A DNA stretch of 64,000 bases from Setoptus koraiensis (taxonomy: Eukaryota > Arthropoda), in NCBI GenBank assembly GCA_048013815.1, contig CM106585.1, positions 13,578,001-13,642,000 of the forward strand, written 5' to 3'. The notes below the pieces were generated by a model, which saw only the letters and a program-made list of their open reading frames with translations, made no database searches and had not been told where the DNA came from. The position numbers were made by a program, and so were the translations under genes. This document shows positions 8,710 to 20,569 of the stretch, in pieces (position 1 is the stretch's first letter; each line of letters opens with the position of its first letter).

Positions 8710-11397
8710 TTAGAAAAACCATTCGGCTGTGATTAAGTTGTCCTTGCTTAGATCGCTGTCTACCCTGAATTGTAATTCGCCCTCTGAATAATTGAAATCA
8801 ACCCTCTTCTGGCCAACAAGTACATATTTAACCGGATCATCGATACCTAAGACTCTCACTTTGCCTATGGGCGTGCTCATATCAATGTCATGACGATCCT
8901 TAATCATGTAGAGGGTGTTTTGTTTTGCAACAAAGTGAGCATGGTTGTATTTGCCATCGACATTGTCGCCTTGATCGAGATAAACCTCTCCGAATGCTCT
9001 ACCTTTACCACAAAGAGCCACCAATAGGCTCAAGGGTTGTTTGGCCGTCTCTTCTATTGTCATCTTTGGCTCGTCATAAACTGGCAACACGCTGCCACCT
9101 CTGTAAAATAACGGTATATCTGTCAATGAGACATTGTCGGTTTTATGCCAAATACCCTCTTCCAAGTGAATTTTTTTCGGTTTGTCATCGAGAGCAACGT
9201 TAGTCTCGTACCAGCGTCCAGCTGGTAAGTAAGTCGACTTCGAGTAGGTGTTCTCATCTACAATGGGAGAAATCATCAGCGATTGACCCCACAAGAATTG
9301 ATCCTCTACTTTGAGCGCCTCCGAATCGGGGAAGAATTCAAAAGGAACGCCTCTGATTATAGGCTCTCCGAAGATGTGTGCTCTATGGATTAGACTGTAC
9401 AGGAATGGCAAAAGCGAGTATTTCTTCAGTAAAGAACCCTTGGCCGCTTCAACAACAACAGGTCCCATGGCAACAGGATCTTGATCAATCGATACGTCGT
9501 CGTTATGATTTCTGGTAAACGTGTAAAACGAACCAAGTGTATGCCATCTGGCGCACAATTCCACATTTGTGTTGCCTGTAAAACCGCAAATATCTGCCCC
9601 CATCATGGAAAATCCATACATACTGTGCTCAATGATAGAGGGTATGGTCCACTTCAGGTAGCTCCATTGAGATGGCAAATCGCCATTCCAGTGGCCACCA
9701 TAATGACCTTGTCCTGGCGATGTCGATCTAGATATTATGAAGGGCCGTGTGTTTGGTCTAGCCTCTTGGAGAGCCTTGAATGTTGCAATGGCCTCGTAGA
9801 ATGAATATAAATTGTGTAGATCGTATTCGAGGCCCTCTTTGTGTAAGGCAGACAAACAGAGTGTCTTTGTTATCAGTGGATAAAATCCGGGCTCGTACGG
9901 TGGCCGATCTATTGAGGTTGCGTTTGCTGGGCAGCCATTCTTTGATCCGTCAACAAAACTCGAGATATCGTTCATGTCTAGCCAAGCACCGTCGAACGGA
10001 ACAACGTTGTGAAATTCCTTGAACAATTTGACCCAATATTCGACGCTCTTTGGATTGCTAAAATCGGGAAACACTGTCATCTTGGAGTCGTTCCATACTT
10101 CGCCCACTAACACATCGCCGTCAGAATTCTTGATGAATATATCCATGTCTATACCCAACGAGTAAGGCTCATAGTTTTCTTCTTTGCTGAGACCTGGATC
10201 AAACAAAATGATATACTTCATACCGCTGGCATGCAATTTTTCTACGAATTCTGGAAGTCCTGCATAATTAACTTGATCATAAGTGAAATCGTTGTGCCTA
10301 TCCATGTAATCAATGTCGTTCCATTGGACATCGAACGGAATACCAGCCTCTCTTGTTCGTGACCACACTAGTTCTGTCTTATTCAAAGAATTGTAACCAT
10401 AACGACATAAATGGAAGCCAAGCGACCATCTTGGCGGCAAATCGGGAAGACCAACCATGTTCTGGTATCCAGTCACGACATCGTTAGGCGTGGGCCCGCC
10501 GAAAATAATAAAATCTAATATGCCACCGACCGGCCTGAATGTGATGGATTGATCTGGTTGAATGATGATATCCATGGGATCGCTGTTTCTCAAATATACA
10601 CCATGTGCGTTTTTCATGTCCGAGTCCAAGTTGATGTAAAACGGGAACACACCATAAGATCTGCTTCCGCCTTGTGTGGGTTTGTTGTCGGTGGTAAAGA
10701 AGCTGTAGGGTCTCCAACGGTCAGACTTTTTCAAGAAAGTGTCAAAATGTTCACCGAGACCATAAACGAATGGCGAGTTTAATTTAGAATTTAGCTGAAT
10801 GAATTGATTGGCAAAAATTAATTTTCGCAAATCTGTGTCAAAGACAACTGCGCCAGTGGATTTTCTTGTGACAACCAAATGACCGTTGCTTGTCACTTCA
10901 TGACTGAATGTCTTCTCTGAGCCCTCTTTTGTCATCTCCTTTGGTAGATTGAGTTTTGGCAGCGCAGGCTCGTATCGGGAATTGCTTTCGTCGAATATTC
11001 TGATTCGCAAATCGTTTGCGCCTACCTCTTCGATCGAGACAGATAAGAGCTGAACGTCGTCGGGCAAACCCGAGGGTCTATATCGTCTCAATTGATAGAA
11101 TCCATCTGATCCGCTGACAACTTCATATCCTGTGTAGGATTCGGGGAAGAAACACCATGGTGTTTGAATAGAAACTCCTTCTCTTGCAACCTCCTCTCCT
11201 TGCACTGGCGACCACGAACACCCTCTCGCTAAACATTTCTCTTCAGTGGCCCCTGGCTCGGGTAAACAATCCAATCTAGATTGCTGTTGTTGTTGTGGTT
11301 GTTCTACAGAGTTAGTCTGGACTGGAATGGCAGTGGTTAAAGCCAACAGCAAAGCTGCGCTAAAAAATATACATCTGACACTATGTTTAGTTGTCAT
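8710..11397 (-). CDS. GAA: GH31 alpha-glucosidase (lysosomal acid alpha-glucosidase-like)
   Basis: This glycoside hydrolase family 31 enzyme cleaves alpha-1,4-glucosidic bonds of glycogen or maltose in the lysosome or gut lumen. It is one intronless frame of 895 residues. Residues 1-24 form a signal peptide. A P-type trefoil module follows (Cys-rich, about 44-93: LDCLPEP through GCSW and PWCFFP). The barrel shows FVYGLGEHFD, WNDIDYMD (about 362), the nucleophile Asp474 in FDGAWLDMND, and the acid/base Asp573 in GHWNGDLPSQWS. MMGADICGF and SPIVDENTYS near the end of the barrel also fit GH31. Where most GH31 enzymes read W[IL]DMNE, this one has Asp in the last position; the nucleophile itself is kept. 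The trefoil plus barrel order fits GAA or sucrase-isomaltase-type enzymes; no membrane anchor is seen. Confidence 0.9.
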   Translation of the reverse strand: MTTKHSVRCIFFSAALLLALTTAIPVQTNSVEQPQQQQQSRLDCLPEPGATEEKCLARGCSWSPVQGEEVAREGVSIQTPWCFFPESYTGYEVVSGSDGFYQLRRYRPSGLPDDVQLLSVSIEEVGANDLRIRIFDESNSRYEPALPKLNLPKEMTKEGSEKTFSHEVTSNGHLVVTRKSTGAVVFDTDLRKLIFANQFIQLNSKLNSPFVYGLGEHFDTFLKKSDRWRPYSFFTTDNKPTQGGSRSYGVFPFYINLDSDMKNAHGVYLRNSDPMDIIIQPDQSITFRPVGGILDFIIFGGPTPNDVVTGYQNMVGLPDLPPRWSLGFHLCRYGYNSLNKTELVWSRTREAGIPFDVQWNDIDYMDRHNDFTYDQVNYAGLPEFVEKLHASGMKYIILFDPGLSKEENYEPYSLGIDMDIFIKNSDGDVLVGEVWNDSKMTVFPDFSNPKSVEYWVKLFKEFHNVVPFDGAWLDMNDISSFVDGSKNGCPANATSIDRPPYEPGFYPLITKTLCLSALHKEGLEYDLHNLYSFYEAIATFKALQEARPNTRPFIISRSTSPGQGHYGGHWNGDLPSQWSYLKWTIPSIIEHSMYGFSMMGADICGFTGNTNVELCARWHTLGSFYTFTRNHNDDVSIDQDPVAMGPVVVEAAKGSLLKKYSLLPFLYSLIHRAHIFGEPIIRGVPFEFFPDSEALKVEDQFLWGQSLMISPIVDENTYSKSTYLPAGRWYETNVALDDKPKKIHLEEGIWHKTDNVSLTDIPLFYRGGSVLPVYDEPKMTIEETAKQPLSLLVALCGKGRAFGEVYLDQGDNVDGKYNHAHFVAKQNTLYMIKDRHDIDMSTPIGKVRVLGIDDPVKYVLVGQKRVDFNYSEGELQFRVDSDLSKDNLITAEWFF

Positions 11398-14300
11398 TTT
11401 TCATTATTTTTCCAACAACTATATTGGTACAACTATCAATAAATATTGTGTATTTCTCTTCTTTTAGTATTTGTGTTTCTTTCGCAACAATTAATGGGCA
11501 AGTGAACAAATGGAATGTTACTCAGGTTTATTTCTCCATCTAGTGGTTACTTATTGTTGCATTCTGCCGATTGTTTGTGAACTCCTTGATTATATATGCT
11601 ATTTTTTCTCAGATGTCGATCCTTCTTATCTATCCAGCATGTTCGACGAATTGTCACTGTCTGCACAATCAAGATAGCAACAAGCAGCACTACAACGACG
11701 ATTGTGACGGAATTCTATTATCTGTCTGGCTATTATTATCATGCACTGTGAAAAGTTGCAACTAATGTGTTGGTTAGTTATAACAGATAAATTGTGTTCT
11801 GACAGGACAACAACAGTGTCATTATCAATTACTTGTTGTGCAACAAGATAAACAGAAACAATGATCCTGTGTGTTATCAGATTGAAAAATCTTTTGTTAC
11901 CGAATATCTTTCCCACGAGATAAAAGATATTTTGCTAAGATGATGATGATGATATTGAAAAGAGTGAGTGCTGCTAAACACTATTTAAACGAACTACATT
12001 TCTTCACAGGAGGTGCAATTTTTTTGAGTGATCTGTGTCGAGATAATTGTGCTGTCAAATTCAGGTACCACAAACAACGTGTGGTGGTCAAAATATAGCT
12101 AAATTTTCGCTCTCCATGACGTGCGATTACATGGAAACATCACTGGGTGAATTTATTCCATCGCTGATGATCTTATCAATGACAATCCAACTGTAATTTG
12201 TTGAAAAATTTCAAGTTGTACGACGAAATATATTCAATAAACAGTGATAACAGTCACACGGTCACATATTTTCAGATTATTTCGCTATCTGTGTCTAGCC
12301 AAGTGCATTCACTAGTATACACAGCTATAGGAATATCACAAGATACACAAATTGTATTAGTGAGCAAGATAAGATAAGCCAAAACTATCTGTGTCGATTA
12401 TTCGCGAAATTCGACAACTCACCGCTGTCATTGGCCAGAATAACGTTTTCATGCCCTTGTCAGTCGGTTAAGTAACACTGACGTCTTGCCTGAAACGGCC
12501 CAGAACGAGCTCCCGGTTACCCATAATCTGTGTTTGCAACTGTATAAAACATTGAAGATGATGCTATTTCGAGATATCAATCAGAATCGCGGCCTATCTG
12601 CATGTGCACGACTCAGCATGTTTCTATAACGTGTGGAGGCGCACTGATTTTTGCAACAATCTCTTTTCGATCTTGTCAGGTTCAATTGTTTGAGTATCAA
12701 ATTCCAGTCTAAGTGACATGCAGGCATTCGAAAGCGCAGCCATGCATGCTGGAGTCCGACGCTAGACATTCATGGATCAAGTCCATCCTTGTTATTTACA
12801 TAATTGGCTGACTATTATTTGCATAGGCAATTGATTGAGATTGGACTTAGATAATGGAAAAACTATCTGCAAACGATAAGACTGCTGCTATCATCGCGCA
12901 CACAAACAAATTATATACCCCATACAAAAGCATAAACAAATAGACGGATGGATCTACTGCTCATCATTACTTCATGCCAGCGAGAAGATCCTTAAATGGT
13001 CTTTGCTGAGTTCAAAATATTCTCATGCCCTGCAAGATAATATTTTCTATCGAGCTGGATGGAGATTATAGTGTCGTTACTCTCTGTTGTGTCCTACGCA
13101 GAACCGACGACAACGACATGAGAATCCATCTATTCGAAATCCATCTATACTGCTCCAATTTCGTCTTGGTGGTGCTCAAAGAGAAAGAAAAAAATACACA
13201 CAGTTTGCTGACACGGCGAAGCGAGCAAAGATTATTTTCAACATCGTCGTCGTCATGTGTGTGTGTGTGCTTTAAATTAGAAATATAAGTTACGATGACA
13301 AGAAATCGCCTCATGCTTGGACTAGCTAGCTGTACATACCGAAATTTATTAACGATGCCGATGCCGATGCCGACGGCGACGACGATGACGACGACGACGA
13401 CGACGACGCCGACGACGACGACGACGACGACGACGACGATCGGCATCGGATGTGAACGTTTCAACTGATTATTGTGTACAATATTCTCTTTTATCGTCGG
13501 CATCATTATTTCCCGTTCAATATTTAGAGATTCTGCCAAAACAGAGAGCAGACGAACGGGAGCCAAGTCGATTAGCGCATCTATTGAGCCATGAATGAAC
13601 AAGAGGCAATTCGCTATGTGGGCGATATACATAGTCGAAAAGTTACACTCGCATTTATGCGAACATGTTATTGAAGATGTTAGACTAAGCCACTAATTTC
13701 CATATGTAACATGTTCAACAGATACACTTATACACATATTGTGTGGACTAAGTCTCACTAACTAAGTTTGTTCCGATAGCATCCGCATCATCAGCCCACT
13801 AAAGAACGCAGCACATAGCTCCCCTCATCCGTCTAAATTAAAACTTATTGATGCTGCGTTGAGGCAACAAAAAACTTTGACAAGCTCAAGTAACGCACAG
13901 TTGATGTCCAATCGAATAATAATATCTACGGCCCAACAAACTGACTAGTAACTTTACTCTAGTCCCCCCCAGAATCCGTCTGTTTACCCCTCCTAATCAG
14001 TGTACGACATTATCAGTGAGACTGGCTTCTTTAGTTCGTAGTCCAACACTGTTAATGCTGATGAGCAAATGATGTCACATATTTATATAATAGATAGATG
14101 CTCGAAATAGATAGAGCCATCACTACACCGATACAAACATTGTATGCAAAATTAGTGGTAACACGCACAAATAGATTTTTATTTCTACAGTGTAATCGTG
14201 ATAGGTCATCAAGACAATAGTTGTAAAGTTTTCTTTTTCTTTGTTATTATTCATTCATAAATTGTATCACTACAATCCAGCAAGTGTGCACCTCCAGACA

Positions 14301-14409
14301 CTGACACCGTATACCTAGAAGCACAAAGCTGATAACAAGAGCTCAAAAAAACATTAGGCAGCATCATTGATATCAAGTAGTGTCAAATAAAAAAAAACAG
14401 TAAATCATC
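11398..14409. other. 3.0 kb divergent intergenic region, alpha-glucosidase / troponin T
   Basis: No gene could be supported. The region is AT-rich, with a trinucleotide repeat listed separately at 13350-13440. Frames across that repeat on the minus strand translate into poly-Val and are artefacts. It probably holds the troponin T promoter, untranslated first exon and muscle enhancers. An upstream coding exon for the acidic N-terminus of troponin T could also hide here. Confidence 0.45.
13350..13440. repeat. GAC/GCCGAT trinucleotide microsatellite
   Basis: An impure (GCCGAT)n block runs into an almost pure (GAC)n run of about 20 units. It is non-coding in its context. Confidence 0.85.
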
Positions 14410-16019
14410 ATGACAGAAGCAGAGTTAGCAATGGAAGAGAAGCTTCGAAGGAAGCGTGAAGAAGAGCAACAAGTCTGGCAAGAGTACCTGAAAGAGCGAT
14501 CACAGGCTAGACAAAAAGAAGAAGATGATCTGAAAAAGCTCAAGGAGCGTCAGGTAAGTCTAAATATAGTGTTGAATCGATAGAACAAATCCAACCAATC
14601 AACCGACAATACGTTCAATAATCTTTCCGTCGAAATAATTGTAGCAAAGACGCAAGGCTCAACGGGCCGAACAAGAGCAAATTATGCAAGAGATGAGACG
14701 GAAACAAGATGAGGCCCGACAGAGAGAATTGGAGGAAAGAAGACGCAAGGAGGCCGAGGCGAAACGTCAACGCTTAGAGGACGCAGAAAGGAAGCGTCTT
14801 GCCATGCAGGAGGCCATTAAGCGTCGTGACGAGGAAGCCAAGAGGAATTTTGTCGTTCCAAAGAGAACAAATGGATCTATTCCAACAAATGCTGGTCCGA
14901 TGATTGTTGGCATGCGAGATGGTGAGTCAATAATGATAGTTAATAATATAAATTTATATATTGCATCATCACAAATTGGTCATTTCTAACTTTTTCCTGT
15001 CCTCGACCGCACATCATAATCAGTAATGAAGACCAAAGAACAATTGGCTGAGGACAAGAGAATCGCCATGAAGTATCGTCTTAAGCCATTGAAAATAGAT
15101 GATGGGCTCAGAAATGCTGAAATCAGAAAGATTGTCAGCGATCTTTGGGATTCTATTGTCCAATTGGAAAGTGATAAATACGATCTTGAAGAGGAGCAAA
15201 GACGCCAAGAGTATCATCTAAAGGAGCTAACTGAGAGACAGAAACAGATAAACAAAAACAAGGCCCTAAAATTGGGTTTAGATATGGAGTAAGTGGTCGA
15301 TGATAAATAACAATAATTCTCTGGTGTCAACAAAAATTAGCGGCTTCCTAACTAACGCATTCGTTGTTTTTTCGTCATAAATAGGGATCTTTCTTGCAAG
15401 TATCCACCCAAAGTTAGGCTTGCCAGCAAGTATGAGCGTAGAATAGATCGACGTTCATTTGGCGAAAAAACAGAACTGTTCGACGGGGTAAGTGTTGTTG
15501 AGATGTAGTTGTTAGGTGAACACAATATTGGTAATTAATCAACCAATTACTTTTTTATTTTTTAAATACAAACAGGGCTACGTCAGCAGGCTGACGAAGA
15601 GCAAAGAGAACCAATGGGAGGATAAAATCAATAATTTCAAAGAGAATCACGGAGATAAACATGTACCCAAATGGGATCCGTCAGCTCCGCGCAAGGACGT
15701 CTACGAGCCAGGTACCGTTATCTATGAGGATAGTGACGACGAAGATGACGAACTTGTCGGAAAATTACGAGGCTATGTGAAAGAGGCCGAACTTGAACGA
15801 CGAACGTCAAATACAGCGTCCGAGCCTAAACGAAAAAGCAGCAATTTGTCTACAGGACAGCCGACAGTCCAACATCAAAGCCATGCAGCTAAACAGCAAC
15901 AGGCTACTCGCCAGCAACAACAACATCGAGGCCGCCAAGCCGAGCCCGAGGATGATGATGATGAAGAAGAAGACGAAGAGGAATACGAAGAAGAAGAATA
16001 TGAAGACGAAGAGGAATAA
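14410..16019 (+). CDS. TnT: Troponin T
   Basis: Troponin T anchors the troponin complex to tropomyosin on the thin filament of striated muscle (upheld in Drosophila). Five exons join in frame: 14410-14553, 14645-14921, 15024-15288, 15385-15487 and 15576-16019, giving 410 residues with introns of 88-102 bp. The order is a Lys/Glu/Arg coiled coil (tropomyosin-binding T1 region), KTKEQLAEDK, KYRLKPLKIDD, LWDSIVQLE, KYDLEEEQRRQEYHLKELTERQKQ, then KYPPKVRLASKYERR, all at the places expected for the T2 region. The tail ends in a run of Asp/Glu (DDDDEEEDEEEYEEEE), the glutamate-rich extension typical of arthropod TnT. The usual acidic N-terminal head (MSDEEE-like) is absent from the first exon used here; it may lie on an upstream exon or be alternatively spliced. 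Confidence 0.92.
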
Positions 16020-16202
16020 TTGCCATGATGACATAAACACTATATATACACCATTCGCGCGCGGTACTTTCTTCCTCTTTTTTTCTTTTCCTTCAAGTTT
16101 GTGTTTTTGAATATTACACAATGAATGCCTACAGTTATGTAACCATCACTCATAATCGGTTGATTGCACCCGATCAATGAATGTATACAGAGGGGCGAAG
16201 GA

Positions 16203-16229
16203 TAGAGAGAGAGAGAGGGAGAGGGATAA

Positions 16230-16268
<39 letters not shown>
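16203..16268. repeat. GA microsatellite
   Basis: An impure then pure (GA)n tract lies about 200 bases past the troponin T stop codon. The opposite-strand frame reads poly Leu-Ser and is not a gene. Confidence 0.9.
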
Positions 16269-16269
<1 letters not shown>

Positions 16270-17162
16270 CGAAATAGCATTGATTATAATATCTGATGAA
16301 AATCTGATGAGTTTGATGAGAAAATACTGTGCAACTGAACACAATACTAATAAAAAACAAATTACGGGTGCACGTTACAAAGAATAACGTACACTTGTGT
16401 TTTCGTTTATAAGTACATCGAACGACTAAGTTAACAATGTACAACAAAAACACTATAATGACGATCATGTGATATCACAACTATCAGTCTGGCTATGCAA
16501 TCAAATTTCGCGAACGGTAGTTTGTCTCTGGCGAGTTGACTGCGATTCGTTCAGATATTCAAGTTGCCCGCAAGCACGTTATGTGTTTGTATTTTGTGTC
16601 TGATGTGTGTCTGTGACAATCGTATAACATATCCAATGAGTTTTAGTGAGCTTTCGTTGACGTACAAATACATGCTGGAATTGCCTATGAGTCAGGTTGT
16701 GAGTTTGAGAGTCGAATGAAGCAACTTTTCTCAAGTTTCAATGCGAACGCAGTCAGGTTTGTTGTTGCTGGCATAGCTAGTCACCTGTTGGAACTAGTTG
16801 TTGTTTGTGTGCCGAGCCTCTTGTCTAACACGGGCACATCAGCGTATAATCAGCATCGTCTCGATGGCGTTATTTACATCTTCTCGCATTAATTTGCGTT
16901 GTCGTCGTTTGCTTATTGGCAACTCGCAATGGCGGCCTGTTGTTGTACCTGTCGTTTATCTCCTGGGCTGCTTTTCAACAACTTGTCTTGCGTTCAACTG
17001 GCGTCTAGATTGCAATTGTATAATCCGACAAAAATGCATCCCGTAACACACACACATTTGTAAACATGCAAACGTGTAGGCAGTTAGAATTCTGGCATTG
17101 AGTCTCAAATAATTGCCAACTATCAAGGCGACGTTGCAGGACGAGGAGGCAGGCAATCGGCG

Positions 17163-17231
17163 TTCATTGCATTCATCGGTTGTTGTTCACTGCATTCGCC
17201 GGTTGTCGTTCATTGCGTTCACCGGTCGTCG
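17163..17231. repeat. Three tandem copies of a 23-bp unit
   Basis: Three diverged copies of a 23-bp unit run head to tail, each beginning TTCA(T/C)TGC(A/G)TTC and ending in a CGGT(T/C)GT(T/C)G core. They differ at a few positions each. Non-coding. Confidence 0.75.
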
Positions 17232-17417
17232 TTGGTGAGGCTGGTTTGCAATCTACTGGTTGTTTATTCACCTCACCGGCAAGTACAACTTATTTCGAGT
17301 ACACAGGTTAACAGTGAGGGGCGAATAGATTAACAGATATGGCGAATATAGTGCAAAGGTTAGCAGCGGAAATAGTGAGTGAGAAATAGTCAGGTAGTTT
17401 TCCATTCGACAAATGTT

Positions 17418-17452
17418 ACAATTGCAGTCGCAGTTGTTGCGACTGCAATTGT
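17418..17452. repeat. Perfect 15-bp inverted repeat (hairpin)
   Basis: The arm ACAATTGCAGTCGCA (17418-17432) is matched exactly by its reverse complement at 17438-17452 across a 5-base loop, GTTGT. No coding context is seen. Confidence 0.8.
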
Positions 17453-18462
17453 CACATATTGTGCGCGTCTTGAATTGCTGTGCCAATTAGGCGTTCGTTG
17501 GCTAGCTAATTGTGCCCGCTATCGTTACTATAGACTCTCGACTCTCAAGTGTCTGAACAATGATCTGACAGCTAGATTGACAGATTCCGCATGCTCCCTT
17601 TTTATACATTGTGTGTCGGCGTGGGCGGCCGACGATATCGTCCGATCGCGACCACATGATCCGATCGGCACCGATTGGAGCCGACTGCGGATCGGATGCG
17701 AAATTCGGCCCGCACAGAGCTTTTGGGACGGTGTGTACGCTGTGATGCACGCTTGCCAGTGTTCATACTGGTGCGCCAAGTGCAAAGGCACGAACGTAAA
17801 CAAAGGCGAGAGACACACAAACAGCGACAGAGAGATGGAAAAAAAACAAACATATAAATATAAAGTGTGGTATTCACTTGACATTATGAGGTTCACATAA
17901 TGTTCGAGCCAGTGCACGCCACTTGCACATGGCAGTCAACCACTGATTACTATCTGGCTCTCCTTAGCTCGCCAGGCCTTCGCCGTGCTGTCGGAATGTG
18001 CCGATAGGGCAACTTATGTAACAGCGCCAGTGGTACGGCTGTAGCTAGTGCTAAATGGCGCTAAATGTGGTGCGACAGGAGCCGTGGAGAGAGGCAGCGA
18101 GAATAGAAACAGCGAGACGAGTAATGTGTGCGCAAAAGGGCCGCCATTAACCGAACTGACTCGTATTGCTTGCATCTTCGCCATTGCACGACTGCTCGAG
18201 GGGCGTAGTGTAGAGTAGTTGTATGGTGTGTGGTGGATTGCGAAAAAAGATGGATGGATATATCATATAAAAATATTGTATAAATAAAACGAATGCGATA
18301 CAAAAATAATAATAAAAATAAACGAGCGGAGGCAACCCATTAGCACAGCCGACAAGTCGTCGAATTGGCAAGAGGAATCGGTGCGAACAGCCTCCTATCC
18401 ACCTGACATAGAAGTTCTATTACAGCCCAACTGCCTGAAATCGCTGAAAAGCCAGCGAATAA

Positions 18463-18512
18463 TTCGGCGTGAATAGTTCGGCGTGAATAGCTCGGCGTGA
18501 ATAGTTCGGCGG
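18463..18512. repeat. 14-bp tandem repeat, about 3.5 copies
   Basis: The unit TCGGCGTGAATAGT is repeated with one variant base per copy. The repeat sits about 600 bases upstream of the DUF829 start. Confidence 0.8.
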
Positions 18513-18646
18513 TTGCGGCAGCACTAACGAGCAGCAGCGAGAACAAACAGCAACAGCACTAGCGAACCCTTTGTTGACCTTGACAATGAACACGGTGCCT
18601 ACCCCTCACGCACACATTCGCTCGTTTGCACTAGCATAAGCATAAG

Positions 18647-18670
18647 CACACACACACACACACACACACA
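18647..18670. repeat. CA microsatellite
   Basis: A pure (CA)n run of about 12 units lies upstream of the DUF829 gene. Confidence 0.9.
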
Positions 18671-19129
18671 GAACAGCCAGCGGCAACGCCAAGACACACG
18701 GACAAGAAGCGAATTGTGCGCCGATAGAGCCAGTAATTCGGCTGCACTGACACACATTCAGCCACCGGCCGCCTGGTGCGCTTCAACTCGATTGTCACTA
18801 ACACTAATATTACTCATTACTTTTGGTAGTTATTTTAATTTAACTGTCGCCATTTTGTCACCATATCACCTATTGCAGCAGCAGCAGCGGCACCACTGCT
18901 ACTCCGTTGCTATTATCCGTCTAAATTAAACCAAATAGCGAATTACAAAAATCAACAATACCCAACCAGCAAGCACATTCAAACGACCAGACCAGGGAAT
19001 CAGAGAATTACGTAATTTAAGCAACACCAACAACAGCTCCGACTTAATCCAAAGCCCCGAATTCCCAACTCCAATTGTCGATATCGAGGCCACCGAAGCC
19101 GCAATCAGTCAACGCAAACCAGTGTCAGG

Positions 19130-20511
19130 ATGCTAGTTGCCATCAAGGTGGCCGCGCCGCGCGCCAACGTCCTCTTCAGCACATCTCAGGCAATATTCGC
19201 AAACAACAAATTGTCCAATATCGTCAAAAACAAGACACTACGCAAACTGAATCAGTCGACCCTCCAAAACCAGAACGTAAGTAACTAGTGCCATATTGTT
19301 AATCGTTGTGCTACATGTCGCTATCACAATCACAACTGTCTGCCACCACTCGACAAATACCAGTTGATCAAATTGATAATTATCAATCTGATCAACTAAC
19401 CATTTGATACCTATTAGCTTGATAGTTGCGGTAATCTCACTTGGCCAGCATCAAGCCAGCACCCATTCTCACCGCTGTCAAACGTCTCTTGTCATCCATG
19501 TAACAGGTCGTAACAGGCGCCAACAGCCAACAACTGATTTCCATCGCCAGAAACATCTCCTTCAGACAATGCAGGAGCCATCAGACCTTCAAAAACGCGC
19601 CGGCCGCCTATAGTTTCTCTATTGACGCGAGCTATGTGCCAGGCACATTCATCTACGATGACCAGCCAACAAAACCATCTGTCACAAAAGGACAACATGA
19701 CACTACCACAAACGAACAAAGCAGCCAACTCCAACAAACAACAAAAGAGCATCAGAGGCAATACTATGGTCAGCGTTTTGCGCAGGCAACAACTGTTTCC
19801 ACAACTCAACGACCACTCGTGGTTGTCATGTCTTGGCTCCAGGCAAAAGAGAAACATATCGAAAAATATCGTCAATACTGGCTGGAACGAGGGTACGACG
19901 TACTCAACGTCAAAACATCCCCTCTAGATCTTTTACTACCAACAATAGGAGCAAAAAAGATTTCCGAAGATTTTGTAAAATTTCTGCTGGACAAACAATA
20001 CAAAAATATTATCCTACATGGATTCAGTGTGGGCGGATATCAATTTGGGGAATTTCTAGTGCAATTAGATAACCATGAAGAGCACATTCGAGAGCAAGTT
20101 AAAAATTCAATCAAAGGAATTGTCTTCGACTCATTAGTGCCTTACGAGGGAACCTGTATTGGCGTGTCCAGAAGTGTAACGTCGAATCTAATCTTGGCAA
20201 AAATCATTGAACGACTTCTGAACTTTTATCTACTCGTGTGCCGAAATATTGCAACTAAACACTACTTGAAGGCATCAGAGAAAGTTTGGGGAGGTCCTCT
20301 TAGATGCCCCACACTATTCATTCTTTCGAAAGATGATCCCATCTCTGATATTAATATTATCGAGAGGCTAGCTAAAGTTTGGAATGGCTTTGGAGTAGAT
20401 ACTAAAATGGAGGTTTTCGAGAGTTCGCCTCATGTTCAACATTTCATCAAGCATGAACAGCAGTATGCTAAAGTTGTGGATGAATTCCTCGAGAAGATCA
20501 ACAAGCCTTAA
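19130..20511 (+). CDS. DUF829 / TMEM53-like alpha/beta hydrolase
   Basis: This member of the DUF829 (TMEM53) alpha/beta-hydrolase-like family has no settled function. Two exons, 19130-19276 and 19507-20511, join in phase 0 and give 383 residues. The fold shows as RPLVVVMSWLQAKEKH, a KYRQYW helix, the nucleophile elbow HGFSVGGYQFGE (GxSxG), SKDDPISD for the acid and SSPHVQHF for the histidine, so a complete Ser-Asp-His set is present. The first 40 residues are rich in Lys/Arg/Ala/Ser without acids, and could be a mitochondrial targeting peptide; that is inference. A second acceptor 9 bases downstream (19516) would also keep frame. The 3' end faces EMC3 at 118 bp. Confidence 0.8.
19363..19396. 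repeat. Near-perfect 16-bp inverted repeat in intron
   Basis: The arm GTTGATCAAATTGATA (19363-19378) pairs with 19381-19396 with one mismatch across a 2-base loop. It lies inside the only intron (19277-19506) of the DUF829 gene. Confidence 0.7.
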
Positions 20512-20569
20512 TAAGTTATTATGTATCAATATGCTCAAGATATTGGATATTGTTTTTTTTTGTGAATGT

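Larger units (their letters stand above)
16020..19129. other. 3.1 kb non-coding region rich in repeats and hairpins
   Basis: No protein gene could be supported between troponin T and the DUF829 gene. Several overlapping small frames around 17500-17900 on both strands have no motifs or consistent codon use. The interval holds a GA microsatellite, a 15-bp perfect hairpin, a 23-bp and a 14-bp tandem repeat and a CA run, each listed separately. The right part (about 18540-19129) may be 5' untranslated sequence and promoter of the DUF829 gene. Confidence 0.45.

Noticed and set aside
13066-13632. 188-codon minus-strand frame with poly-Val
   Set aside because: It is the reverse reading of the GAC microsatellite; the flanks have no motif or signal.
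15793-16121. Overlapping frames on both strands at the end of troponin T
   Set aside because: They are shadows of the Asp/Glu-coding GA-rich tail exon.
16040-16468. 142-codon minus-strand frame rich in Leu-Ser-Leu-Ser
   Set aside because: It is the complement of the GA microsatellite; no start context or domain.
17379-17917. Several overlapping 80-173 codon frames on both strands
   Set aside because: They conflict with each other, include the 15-bp hairpin and show no protein family pattern.
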